A DNA stretch of 64,000 nucleotides from Metabacillus malikii (lineage in GTDB: Bacteria; Bacillota; Bacilli; Bacillales; Bacillaceae): contig NZ_JAUSUD010000004.1 of the NCBI RefSeq assembly GCF_030813355.1, forward strand, positions 124,001 through 188,000, in the 5' to 3' direction. Shown in pieces: positions 36,365 through 45,375 of this stretch. Within the stretch, counting starts at the first letter, position 1, and every line of letters starts with the position of its first letter. Both the position numbers and the translations under genes were made by a program. The notes beneath the pieces are model-generated. The model saw only the letters and a list, made by a program, of their open reading frames with translations, was not told where the DNA came from and ran no database searches.

Positions 36365-36919
36365 TATTAAGTGAAGACCTCCACAAGGAATTTTATCTTT
36401 TCATCTTTCGACATAATTCTAGTTTACACTATAAAGAATTCATACAATAGTCATTAGATGAAATTTTTATGTGAAATTTTAAGCTTTGTTAAATGGTTTT
36501 GACTTTTTTTTGAAGGAATGTAGTTATTTGTTTGGTGACAAACATTTAAAATTACAGCATTTGTTAAAAATTGTAGGTTTCGAATATCTTCTTATACTGG
36601 TGGATTTCTACTTAGCTGTCGGATTGAGTTACTTTTCTTTCTTAATCTTCATTGAAAATATAAAAAACATTTAGTTAATAACCTTTCAATAAATCCTTCC
36701 TATAATTCTTTTATTACCTTAATTTCTATTCCCCTTCATTCAGGATTAGTTTGTGGTTCATGATAAAGTTTTACTAAAAATCCCTTTTAAAATGGCGATC
36801 CAAAAATTAGTCCTTGACAAATTATTGTAACAATAGCTTCATATTATGTTCACATTTTCACAATGAAGGATGGCTATTTTGGTGCTATATTTTAATTGGA
36901 AATACGTAGGAGGGATAAT
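36365..36919. other. Divergent intergenic region prs / cydA
   Basis: 555 bp between two divergently transcribed genes. A TTGACA at 36814-36819, an interrupted TATTGT-A-ACAATA palindrome at 36823-36835 and GTTCACATTTTCACAA at 36849-36864 lie upstream of cydA. The last is a direct repeat TTCACA-N2-TTCACA with one good Rex half site. A 62-codon ORF (36486) has no ribosome binding site. No RNA gene seen. Confidence 0.55.
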
Positions 36920-38323
36920 ATGACAGAACTTATGCTGGCAAGATTACAATTTGCATCAACGACAATTTTTCATTATTTCTTTGTCCCATTGTCAATCGGA
37001 CTTGCTTTTTTAGTTGCGATTATGCAAACGATGCACTTTGTGACGAAAAATGAAATGTTCTCAAAAATGACAGATTTCTGGGGGAAGTTCTTTTTAATTA
37101 ACTTTGCGGTAGGAATTGTAACGGGGATTATTCAAGAGTTTCAATTTGGAATGAACTGGTCCGAATATTCACGATTTATGGGTGATATTTTTGGTGTTCC
37201 ATTGGCAATTGAAGCATTACTAGCCTTCTTTATTGAATCAACGTTTATTGGAATTTGGGTATTTGGGAAAAACCGTATACCAAAAGCATTACATTTAGCT
37301 TGTATTTGGCTTGTGTCAATCGGAACTGTTTTATCTGCGTTTTGGATATTAACTGCTAACTCCTTTATGCAAAATCCAGTAGGTTACGAGCTGGAAAATG
37401 GGCGGGCACTTATGAATGATTTACTCGCTGTACTTACAAACGAAAAGGTATTAGTGGCTTTCCCGCATACAGTATTTGCAGCATTTGCAACAGGCGCCTT
37501 CTTTATTATTGGTGTTAGCGCATGGAAGTTGTTAAAGAAACAAGATGTAACATTCTTTAAATCTTCAATGACGATTGCATTAATTGTCGGAAGTATTTCA
37601 TCGATAGGAATTGCCTTTTCAGGGCACTCGCAGGCAGGATATCTTGTTGAAGCACAGCCAATGAAAATGGCTGCTGCAGAAGGAATCTATGAAGATACGA
37701 CAGACCCGGCACCTTGGACTGTTATTGCCAATATTGACACTGATAACAAGGAAGTTAGTGCAAGTTTAAAAGTTCCTTACTTATTGAGTTACTTATCTTA
37801 CGGTGAATTCAAAGGTGAAGTATTAGGAATGAACACGATTCAGTCACAATATGAAGAAAAATATGGTGAAGGAAATTATATTCCACCAGTTAAAACAACA
37901 TTTTGGAGCTTTCGGATTATGGTTGGTTTTGGCAGTGCAATGATACTTCTTTCAATACTCGGTCTCATCTATCGTAAATGGGGGAAACCAGAAAATCATC
38001 CAGTTTATTTAAGAGTAATGGTATTTATGATTGCAGCGCCGTTTATTGCAAATACTTCGGGTTGGATTATGTCTGAGATTGGCCGTCAGCCTTGGATTGT
38101 AAATGGGTTATTTAAAACAGCAGAAGCAGTTAGTCCGAATGTTACATCTGGACAGATATTATTTTCATTAATTGCATTTTTAACCATTTTCACACTATTA
38201 TTTGCGGCAACTGTATACCTATTTGTGAAAGTGATTAAGCAAGGACCACATGCGAAAATCGCAGAAGATATTTCTGCATCAGACCCATTTAATCAAGGAG
38301 GTTTGGAACATGCAGTTAAGTGA
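36920..38323 (+). CDS. cydA: Cytochrome bd ubiquinol/menaquinol oxidase subunit I
   Basis: 467 residues from the ATG with GGAGG 6 nt upstream. Heme b ligand His18 in STTIFHYFFVPLSIGL, the GHSQAG motif and QPMKMAAAEG are intact, and GWIMSEIGRQPWIVNG ends the core. The Q-loop is short, as in Bacillus bd oxidases. It reduces oxygen to water at the membrane with high affinity and without proton pumping, and protects against low oxygen, H2S and peroxide. First gene of an operon in which each ORF overlaps or touches the next, ending with an AspT-type transporter. Confidence 0.96.
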   Translation: MTELMLARLQFASTTIFHYFFVPLSIGLAFLVAIMQTMHFVTKNEMFSKMTDFWGKFFLINFAVGIVTGIIQEFQFGMNWSEYSRFMGDIFGVPLAIEALLAFFIESTFIGIWVFGKNRIPKALHLACIWLVSIGTVLSAFWILTANSFMQNPVGYELENGRALMNDLLAVLTNEKVLVAFPHTVFAAFATGAFFIIGVSAWKLLKKQDVTFFKSSMTIALIVGSISSIGIAFSGHSQAGYLVEAQPMKMAAAEGIYEDTTDPAPWTVIANIDTDNKEVSASLKVPYLLSYLSYGEFKGEVLGMNTIQSQYEEKYGEGNYIPPVKTTFWSFRIMVGFGSAMILLSILGLIYRKWGKPENHPVYLRVMVFMIAAPFIANTSGWIMSEIGRQPWIVNGLFKTAEAVSPNVTSGQILFSLIAFLTIFTLLFAATVYLFVKVIKQGPHAKIAEDISASDPFNQGGLEHAVK

Positions 38324-39323
38324 GATATGGTTTTTATTAATCGGAATATTATTTGTAGGTTTTATCTTCTTAGAAGGTTTTGATTTTGGTATTGGAATGA
38401 GTACGAAGTTTCTCGCCAAAAATGAAACTGAAAAACGAGTGCTTATCAACACGATCGGTCCTTTCTGGGATGCAAATGAGGTTTGGTTAATTACTGCCGG
38501 TGGTGCGATGTTTGCGGCATTTCCACATTGGTATGCAACCTTATTTAGCGGCTATTACATTCCGTTTGTTGTGCTTTTGTTAGCATTAATTGCTCGTGGG
38601 GTTTCGTTTGAGTTTAGAGGCAAAGCACAAATGCAAAAATGGAAACAAACATGGGATTGGTCGATATTTTTAGGAAGTATTCTTCCCCCATTTTTAATTG
38701 GGGTATTGTTTTCAAGCTTGATTCAAGGGTTGCCTGTAGATCGGAGTATGAACATGTACGCTGGCTTTACGGATATTGTCAATTTATATAATGTTGCTGG
38801 TGGTGTTGCTTTTGTTCTCCTCTCCTATTTACATGGCTTGATGTTTATTTCGTTAAAAACAACTGATTCTTTAAGGGAACGTGCGCGTGAACAGGCGAAA
38901 AAAATCTATATTGTATCAGGCGTTGTTATTATCTTATTTATCGTGTTAACTGCCATATTTACGCCTGCATTTACAGACAAAGGAATGTTTATTATTCCGA
39001 TGTATAGTATCGCTGTTTTCCTATTTTTGCTGCTCCTACCGTTATTAAAACAAAAACGAGAGCGTTTAAGCTTTACAGTAACCGGGTTGATTATGATTTT
39101 AGTGACTGCATCCTTTTTCGTTACATTATTCCCAAATGTATTAATCAGTTCACTAGATACTGAAAACAATATAACGATATATCAGGCAGCTTCAGGCCAA
39201 TATTCTTTAAAGATTATGACGATTGTAGCTGTGGTAATGGTACCGATCGTCTTAGCTTATACGATTTGGAGTTATTATGTATTTAGAAAACGAGTAACAA
39301 GTAAGGAGCATCTAGAATACTAA
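38310..39323 (+). CDS. cydB: Cytochrome bd oxidase subunit II
   Basis: 337 residues. The start is the ATG with AAGGAGG upstream, giving a 14-nt overlap with cydA. MQLSEIWFLLIGILFVGFIFLEGFDFGIG is the CydB N-terminus; it has eight or nine transmembrane helices, with NTIGPFWDANEVWLITAGGAMFAAFPHWYA next. It forms the oxidase heterodimer with CydA. Its stop overlaps the start of the first ABC gene (TAATG). Confidence 0.95.
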   Translation: MQLSEIWFLLIGILFVGFIFLEGFDFGIGMSTKFLAKNETEKRVLINTIGPFWDANEVWLITAGGAMFAAFPHWYATLFSGYYIPFVVLLLALIARGVSFEFRGKAQMQKWKQTWDWSIFLGSILPPFLIGVLFSSLIQGLPVDRSMNMYAGFTDIVNLYNVAGGVAFVLLSYLHGLMFISLKTTDSLRERAREQAKKIYIVSGVVIILFIVLTAIFTPAFTDKGMFIIPMYSIAVFLFLLLLPLLKQKRERLSFTVTGLIMILVTASFFVTLFPNVLISSLDTENNITIYQAASGQYSLKIMTIVAVVMVPIVLAYTIWSYYVFRKRVTSKEHLEY

Positions 39324-41050
39324 TGGACAAAACATTATTAACATACCGAGGTATTAAGCGAATATTTATAGTAATTTCTGTGCTAACGATTGTTCAAGGT
39401 TTCACAATTGTTTTTCAAGCAATCTATTTATCTAAAATGATTACGAATTTATTTCACGGGACAGTTTGGCAAGCTGTCCTTCCCTATTTCACCTTGTTTA
39501 TAAGTCTCTTTTCATTCCGACATTTTCTCCAATGGATGAAGGAACGTTTGAGTTATCGTTATGCTGAACAAACTTCGATAGCTCTTCAAAAGAAGCTATT
39601 GTCGAAGCTTTTTGCAGTCGGACCAAAAAGCGTTTCAAGACATGGGACAGGAAATATCATTACTTTGACTATAGAGGGTATTCAGCAATTTCGTAAGTAT
39701 CTAGAATTGTTTATTCCTCGTTTTCTATCTATGTTTATTATCCCCGCAATTATTTTATTATATGTCTTCTACTCTGATACTCTCTCTGGTATTGTACTGC
39801 TAATTACAATGCCGATTATGATTGTTTTTTTAGCGCTACTAGGGTTAGCTGCTAAAAAGAAAATTGATGACCAAATGGATACTTATCGGTTATTGTCACG
39901 CCACTTTGTTGATTCTTTACGTGGAATTGTTACTTTGACTTACTTAGGAAGAAGCAAATCCCATGTTAGAGCAATCGCATCGGTCAGTAATAAATATCGA
40001 ATTGCTACGAACCGAACGTTACGGTTAGCATTTTTATCAACATTTTCGTTAACATTTTTCTCTAGTCTGTCAATTGCTGTCCTTGCTGTTGAATTAGGGG
40101 TGAGATTAATTGAGGGCACAACCGGATTAGAAGTTGCTCTTGCAATGCTTATATTAGCACCTGAATATTTTGCACCTGTACGGGAATTTGGCAATGATTT
40201 TCATGCAACGATGGATGGAAAAGAAGCAAGTAGGCAAATTCATGAAATACTACAGGAGAAGAATATTCCGTTTATGAATCGTGACTTCTCCCTCCCTGCT
40301 TGGAATCGTGATACAACATTATCGATAAAACATATGTCAGTGACATCCGAGGAAGAACAACGTAAGCTTCTCGATAGTATTTCGTTTGAGGTTAAAGGCT
40401 TTAATAAAATAGGAATTATAGGGGCATCTGGTGCAGGTAAATCAACATTGATTGATGTGCTAGCTGGGTTTACTGTGCCGACCGAGGGCTCCATTGTAAT
40501 TGATTGTGTGGAAATCCCCCATTTTTCGATTGAGCAATGGCATAAACAGCTTTCATATATTCCACAGCATCCGTATATTTTTTCTGGGACAGTTGCTGAA
40601 AACATTCGGTGGAATGATCAGACTGCAACAGATGAACAGTTGCATAAAGCAATAAAGCTGGCAGGATTAACAGAGCTGGTTCACAGTCTTCCGAACGGTA
40701 TTAACGAAAAAATCGGTCAAGGTGGACGGTCCTTAAGCGGAGGTGAAGAACAACGGATATCATTAGCACGCGTCTTGTTGAAAAATCAGCCGATTTTATT
40801 ATTTGATGAACCGACAGCACATTTAGATGTAGAAACAGAGTACGAAATGAAGCAGATGCTCCTTCCTTTATTAGAGAATAAGCTAGTCTTTTTTGCAACT
40901 CATCGTCTCCATTGGATAAAGGATATGGATTACATTTTTGTTTTACAAAAAGGAAAGTTAGTTGAAGCTGGAACACATGAGGAATTGTATGATAAAAAAG
41001 GATATTATTTCGATTTTATAGGAGGTGAATCATTAGATGAATCTTTTTAA
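39323..41050 (+). CDS. cydD: Thiol-reductant ABC exporter, CydD-type subunit
   Basis: 575 residues, half-transporter with a six-helix membrane domain (1-320) and ATPase domain. Walker A GASGAGKST, signature LSGGEEQR, Walker B ILLFDEPTAHLD and switch His FFATHRLHW are intact. Starts on the TAATG overlapping the cydB stop. By sequence it matches the E. coli CydD subunit (called CydC in B. subtilis). With the next gene it exports glutathione/cysteine or heme-related thiols needed for bd oxidase assembly. Confidence 0.92.
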   Translation: MDKTLLTYRGIKRIFIVISVLTIVQGFTIVFQAIYLSKMITNLFHGTVWQAVLPYFTLFISLFSFRHFLQWMKERLSYRYAEQTSIALQKKLLSKLFAVGPKSVSRHGTGNIITLTIEGIQQFRKYLELFIPRFLSMFIIPAIILLYVFYSDTLSGIVLLITMPIMIVFLALLGLAAKKKIDDQMDTYRLLSRHFVDSLRGIVTLTYLGRSKSHVRAIASVSNKYRIATNRTLRLAFLSTFSLTFFSSLSIAVLAVELGVRLIEGTTGLEVALAMLILAPEYFAPVREFGNDFHATMDGKEASRQIHEILQEKNIPFMNRDFSLPAWNRDTTLSIKHMSVTSEEEQRKLLDSISFEVKGFNKIGIIGASGAGKSTLIDVLAGFTVPTEGSIVIDCVEIPHFSIEQWHKQLSYIPQHPYIFSGTVAENIRWNDQTATDEQLHKAIKLAGLTELVHSLPNGINEKIGQGGRSLSGGEEQRISLARVLLKNQPILLFDEPTAHLDVETEYEMKQMLLPLLENKLVFFATHRLHWIKDMDYIFVLQKGKLVEAGTHEELYDKKGYYFDFIGGESLDESF

Positions 41051-42782
41051 GGTGTACATTACTCCATACCTAAAGGAATATATAAAATCAATCGTTCTTG
41101 CCATTTTCTTTTCAGTGTTAACGATCGCTACAAGTGCGCTACTTGCATTTACATCAGGTTATTTAATTTCTAGAGCCTCTCTTCGACCTGAGACAATTTT
41201 ACTCTTATATGTACCCATTGTTGGTGTCCGCACGTTCGGAATCTCAAGGGCCGTTTTTCAATATATTGAGAGGCTTACAGGTCATAATGCCGTTTTAAAA
41301 ATAGTAAGTGCAATGCGTGTGAAATTATATGAAATGATTGAACCACAAGCTTTATTTATCCATAATCATTTTAAGACTGGTGATTTATTAGGGACATTAG
41401 CAGATGATATTGAGCATTTACAGGATGTTTACATTCGAACGATTTTTCCAACCATTAGTGCACTCGTCATTCTCTTTATGTCAACAATGACAATTGCTGT
41501 TTTCGATTGGAAATTTACGATTTGGATACTGTTTTGTCTTTGTTTAATCGTATTTATCTACCCTATTTTTTCGCTTTACTTTCTAAAATCAAGACAATTA
41601 AATCAGAAAATGAGGCATACTAAACAATATGAAACATTAACAGATAGTTTGTTCGGGCTGAGAGATTGGATGATTAGCAGAAAAAGTGAGCAATTTATCG
41701 GGGACTTCTACAATGCCCAAATGAAAATCAATGACATTAACCGTTCAATCGTGTTTTGGACGCAATCTAGAGGATTTCAACTACAACTAATATCAGGAAT
41801 AGTCATGGTATCAATTGCGATTTGGTCTAGTAACATGGTGCAAGCAGAAGAATTTGCACCTGCATATATCGCAGCATTTACATTAGTGACCTTGCCTATA
41901 CTGGAAGGTATGATTCAAGTTTCCCACGCGGTCGATCGTGTGAGCTCATATGTGGAATCGTTAAAAAGGATTGACAAAATTCAAGCCTTTGCTCATGAGA
42001 AGCCAGTGAAAACTATATCAATTGATGCTGCATCTATTGATCATGTAAATATTGAGGTGAATAATCTTCAATATCGTTACGATCAACAGCAACAAGCTTA
42101 TGCGCTGCAGAATATTACGCTATCAGTTAAACAAGGCGAAAAAATTGCTCTTCTCGGGAAAAGTGGTGCAGGAAAGTCGACATTAATTCAACTACTACAA
42201 GGAACACTCATTCCAAATGAAGGTATGGTTACAATTGGTGGCGTCTCCCCTTCTTCATTTGGAGAACATATTTATGACCTAATAAGTGTGTTAAATCAAA
42301 AGCCTTATTTATTTGCAACATCAATTGAAAATAATATTCGCTTAGGAAATGAGCATGCCTCCAAAGAAGAGATTATCGAGGTGATGCAACAAGTTGGCTT
42401 AGCTGATTATATTGAGTCGTTGCCAAAACGACTTGAAACACAAATGGAAGAAACCGGGCAGCGCTTTTCAGGTGGTGAGCGCCAGCGAATTGCTCTTGCA
42501 CGAATATTATTAAAAGATACACCTATCGTTATTCTTGATGAACCGACAATTGGTCTAGACCCATTAACTGAAGCAACATTACTCAATACGATTTTTACAG
42601 CTCTAAAGAATAAAACAGTGATTTGGATAACCCATCACTTAGTTGCAATGGATAGGATGGATCAAGTCATATTTTTAGATAACGGATTAGTGACGATGAA
42701 AGGCAGTCATCATGAATTAATAAAAACTAATAAACGTTATCGACAATTATTTCAAATGGATCGTGGTGGCTTAGTACATTAG
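41037..42782 (+). CDS. cydC: Thiol-reductant ABC exporter, CydC-type subunit
   Basis: 581 residues; start overlaps the previous stop by 14 nt. Opens with FKVYITPYLKEYIKSIVLAIF and the CydC signature SGYLISRASLRPETILLLYVPIVGVR and FGISRAVFQYIERLTGHN. ATPase motifs GKSGAGKST, FSGGERQR and IVILDEPTIGLD intact. Heterodimer partner of the preceding subunit. Confidence 0.92.
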   Translation: MNLFKVYITPYLKEYIKSIVLAIFFSVLTIATSALLAFTSGYLISRASLRPETILLLYVPIVGVRTFGISRAVFQYIERLTGHNAVLKIVSAMRVKLYEMIEPQALFIHNHFKTGDLLGTLADDIEHLQDVYIRTIFPTISALVILFMSTMTIAVFDWKFTIWILFCLCLIVFIYPIFSLYFLKSRQLNQKMRHTKQYETLTDSLFGLRDWMISRKSEQFIGDFYNAQMKINDINRSIVFWTQSRGFQLQLISGIVMVSIAIWSSNMVQAEEFAPAYIAAFTLVTLPILEGMIQVSHAVDRVSSYVESLKRIDKIQAFAHEKPVKTISIDAASIDHVNIEVNNLQYRYDQQQQAYALQNITLSVKQGEKIALLGKSGAGKSTLIQLLQGTLIPNEGMVTIGGVSPSSFGEHIYDLISVLNQKPYLFATSIENNIRLGNEHASKEEIIEVMQQVGLADYIESLPKRLETQMEETGQRFSGGERQRIALARILLKDTPIVILDEPTIGLDPLTEATLLNTIFTALKNKTVIWITHHLVAMDRMDQVIFLDNGLVTMKGSHHELIKTNKRYRQLFQMDRGGLVH

Positions 42783-42805
42783 ATTCATTTGGTGGAGGCA
42801 CGCTT

Positions 42806-44404
42806 GTGGAATTTGCAGAAAAGCTTTTACATGAACCATTAATTTTATTATTTATTATTTTATTTATCGGCTCATGGTTCGGTCAAATACAAGTTAAAGG
42901 CTTGAGTTTAGGGGCAGCAGGGATTTTGTTAACTGGGATGGTTTTTGGGCATTTTGGCTATCAAATTTCCCCACTCATACAAAATTTTGGTCTTAGCCTC
43001 TTTATCGTTGCGGTAGGTTTGAATGCTGGACCGAGATTTTTCCGGATGATACGTTCAAGTGGGTTTATTTTTGGAATTGTTGCTGTCGTCATTATCTTTT
43101 CTGCTGTAGTAACGACAGTACTTGTCTCTAAACTTTTTCATTTACCAGAGTCATTAAGTATCGGGATTATGACAGGTGCGTTGACAAGTACTCCTGGTCT
43201 CGCGGCCGCTCTTGAAGCAACAAAGGATCCACTTGCGTCCGTCGGCTACGGGATTGCTTATCCTTTTGGCGTACTTGCTGTTGTTATTTTCGTTCAGCTT
43301 GTCCCTCGCCTACTTAAGGTAGATTTGATAGCTGATTTACAACAAACAACAAGCCCAACTAAAAATGAAGAGTCACCTGAAGTAATGACGATTGAAGTGA
43401 CGAATCCTAGCATTAATAAACGGACTTTGAAGGAACTAAAGTTCGAGAAGCGAAATTCGGTTGTTATTTCTCGTGTTATTAGAGGTACTCGTAATATTAT
43501 TGCCCTAAATGATACCGTGCTATTAATAGGTGACCAGCTCGTTACTGTCGGAACAAAGCGTGAACTGAATGCATTTAGTTCCTATGCCGGTGTTGAGGTT
43601 CAAACTAACTTGATAAATGTTGACAATATAATATTTCGGAACGTTATTGTTGATTCGGATGAAGTAATTGGGAAAAACCTGAAAGAGCTCCAGCTACGTC
43701 GCAAATATGGGGTAACGGTAACACGAATGGAACGGGCTGGTATTGAATACCCACAGAATCCGAGAATTCGCCTTGAGCGTGGTGATGTGCTTCGCCTTGT
43801 TAGTAGTGAGGATCGGTTAGATGAGGTTGAAAAGCTATTTGCTCGTAATAAATTGACTGTTACAAATGTTGATTTACTGTCATTAAGTATTATTTTATTA
43901 ATCGGAATCTTAGTTGGGATGATACCAATACCTTTACCTGGTTTAGGAATAATTACATTAGGTGTTGCCGGTGGACCGTTATTTATTGCTTTAATCATTG
44001 GTCATTTTGGTAAACTTGGTCCAATTCATACGAGGTATTATCAGCCAGCGAATCAAGTAATTAGTGATATTGGTCTCGCTTTATTTTTAGCTGGAGCAGG
44101 AGGAGCTGCAGGTCAAGGTATAGTAGATGTCGTAAAAACTGAAGGTATGAGTCTATTGATTGGTGGTGCTTTAATTACAATTGTACCGATGATTGTCGGT
44201 TACGTTTTTGCTAGAAAGGTGTTTAAGTTAAGTATGCTTCATTCACTTGGAGCGTTATGTGGCGGAATGACAAGTACGCCTGGCTTAGGGTCTGTAAATC
44301 AGTTAGTTGATGCTGAAGACCCAACAATCGCTTATGCTGCTGCCTATCCGTTTGCACTTATTTTAGTAGCGGTTATGGCACAGTTACTCATTTTCATTTT
44401 ATAA
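42806..44404 (+). CDS. AspT/YbjL-family transporter with two RCK_C (TrkA_C) domains
   Basis: 532 residues with a GTG start 7 nt after GGAGG, 23 bp after cydC, so it is cotranscribed. Ten to twelve helices in two halves joined by a cytoplasmic region with two TrkA_C/RCK_C-type modules (about 190-350: LKELKFEKRNSVVISRVIRG; LQLRRKYGVTVTRMERAG). Internal duplication is visible: MTGALTSTPGL...AYPFGVLAVVIF in the first half and GGMTSTPGL...AYPFALILVAVM in the second. The family includes the aspartate:alanine exchanger and YbjL/YidE, probably ion-coupled organic anion transporters. Substrate unknown; presence in a cyd operon is unusual. Confidence 0.9.
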   Translation: MEFAEKLLHEPLILLFIILFIGSWFGQIQVKGLSLGAAGILLTGMVFGHFGYQISPLIQNFGLSLFIVAVGLNAGPRFFRMIRSSGFIFGIVAVVIIFSAVVTTVLVSKLFHLPESLSIGIMTGALTSTPGLAAALEATKDPLASVGYGIAYPFGVLAVVIFVQLVPRLLKVDLIADLQQTTSPTKNEESPEVMTIEVTNPSINKRTLKELKFEKRNSVVISRVIRGTRNIIALNDTVLLIGDQLVTVGTKRELNAFSSYAGVEVQTNLINVDNIIFRNVIVDSDEVIGKNLKELQLRRKYGVTVTRMERAGIEYPQNPRIRLERGDVLRLVSSEDRLDEVEKLFARNKLTVTNVDLLSLSIILLIGILVGMIPIPLPGLGIITLGVAGGPLFIALIIGHFGKLGPIHTRYYQPANQVISDIGLALFLAGAGGAAGQGIVDVVKTEGMSLLIGGALITIVPMIVGYVFARKVFKLSMLHSLGALCGGMTSTPGLGSVNQLVDAEDPTIAYAAAYPFALILVAVMAQLLIFIL

Positions 44405-44426
44405 GTCTATGATTCATTATTGAATA

Positions 44427-44450
44427 AGAGGGTGAGTGAAATCGCCCTCT
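44427..44450 (+). terminator. Hairpin after the AspT-like gene
   Basis: AGAGGG (44427-44432) pairs with CCCTCT (44445-44450) and is followed by CTTG. It is 25 bp after the stop and only weakly U-rich. Confidence 0.55.
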
Positions 44451-44473
44451 CTTGAACCTGTAAACCTCCCCCC

Positions 44474-44626
44474 TCATCTTTTTTTCTTCAAGACATATTC
44501 GTGATAGAGGCCTCTTAAAATATACGATTTGTATAACTCAATTTTTCTTTTTTCACTAGGATGACGTGAAATCCCATTTGCCTTTAACTGCTGAACGAAC
44601 CATCCTTTCGAGCCTGGATATGCCAT
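44474..44626 (-). CDS. Short DUF2639 (YflJ-like) protein, 50 aa
   Basis: Reading leftward, the ATG at 44626 (or the one just before it, 44629) follows GAGGTG and encodes MAYPGSKGWFVQQLKANGIS, then RHPSEKRKIELYKSYILRGL, ending YHEYVLKKKR. The pattern SKGWxVQxLK...HxxRKxELYKxYxLRxLY matches DUF2639, a conserved short basic family in bacilli such as YflJ. Too short for a usual ORF filter. It lies alone between two + strand genes. Function unknown. Confidence 0.8.
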   Translation of the reverse strand: MAYPGSKGWFVQQLKANGISRHPSEKRKIELYKSYILRGLYHEYVLKKKR

Positions 44627-44773
44627 CATCTCACCTCTTTCTCTCTGCTTGCCTCTATCCTATGAGCTGTTGTGAAAAACAATGAGTAATTCCTCTTTTA
44701 TTTTTATAGTTCTTTCATATGGACGGGCTGAATACATAATAATGAATGGACTAATTAATATGGGGAGGATATT

Positions 44774-45199
44774 ATGCAATTTTATTACGGAAACCAAATG
44801 CCTTTACGTGTACTAGATGAAGCAGAATTTTGGAAACATCAAGAGGAGGAGCATACAGTTGTAATTCGTGAACTTGTAAAGGGTCTTGAAGAACAATATG
44901 TAACCGGGTTACAAAAGTGGGAAGCGGAATTTGCAAAAGCACATCAACGTGTTGTTCGCTATATTGAAACCGTCAATCGATCAAATGGACAAGTCTCTCA
45001 AGCACTTTATCAAGATGTGCTCCAGCTTGTAACATTCTGTTTAAAGCAAAGTGAGGAGTTCACTGATTATTGCCGCATGCTCACAGAAAAAAGTGAACCA
45101 ATAAAAACAAATCAAACGGCAAAGGTCGTCATGCACCACATCATCGTGGAATCAGAATACTTTATCGGGGTCGCACAGACGATACTGTACAATAAATAA
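44774..45199 (+). CDS. DUF2935 family protein (single domain)
   Basis: 141 residues. Helical bundle: FWKHQEEEHTVVIRELVKGLE at 24-44, VMHHIIVESEYFIGVAQTIL at the end. Conserved Glu/His positions (EEHTVV, HHIIVESEYF) match the DUF2935 pattern found in bacilli, where full-length versions carry two such halves. Possible metal-binding four-helix bundle; function unknown. RBS GGGGAGG. The next 100 bp hold a triple short repeat. Confidence 0.85.
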   Translation: MQFYYGNQMPLRVLDEAEFWKHQEEEHTVVIRELVKGLEEQYVTGLQKWEAEFAKAHQRVVRYIETVNRSNGQVSQALYQDVLQLVTFCLKQSEEFTDYCRMLTEKSEPIKTNQTAKVVMHHIIVESEYFIGVAQTILYNK

Positions 45200-45202
45200 T
45201 GT

Positions 45203-45305
45203 GTGTGGGGACAGTCCCCCGCTGATTTACCGCGTTAAATAGTTGAGGGACAGTCCCCCGCTCTATTACTGCGTTAAAGGGTTGGGGGACAGTCCCCATT
45301 TTAAA
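45203..45305 (+). repeat. Triple GGGGACAGTCCCC repeat
   Basis: GGGGACAGTCCCC occurs at 45207-45219, GGGACAGTCCC at 45247-45257 and GGGGACAGTCCCC at 45285-45297, each followed by CGCT..TTACxGCGTTAAA in the first two. Period about 39 bp. The core is a palindrome interrupted by one base. It sits between the DUF2935 and YqcI genes. Confidence 0.85.
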
Positions 45306-45375
45306 TAGTAGTTGGACATTCACCTTCTAAAGAGCCTATTCGTATACTGTATAAGCTTTAGGAGGTGATGAAGCC

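Noticed and set aside
36486-36674. 62-codon ORF in the prs/cydA spacer
   Set aside because: No ribosome binding site and a non-ATG start; hydrophobic content follows from AT-rich DNA.
45203-45305. Short spaced repeats considered as a CRISPR array
   Set aside because: Repeat unit is an interrupted palindrome with only three copies, variable spacing content shared between copies, and no cas genes.
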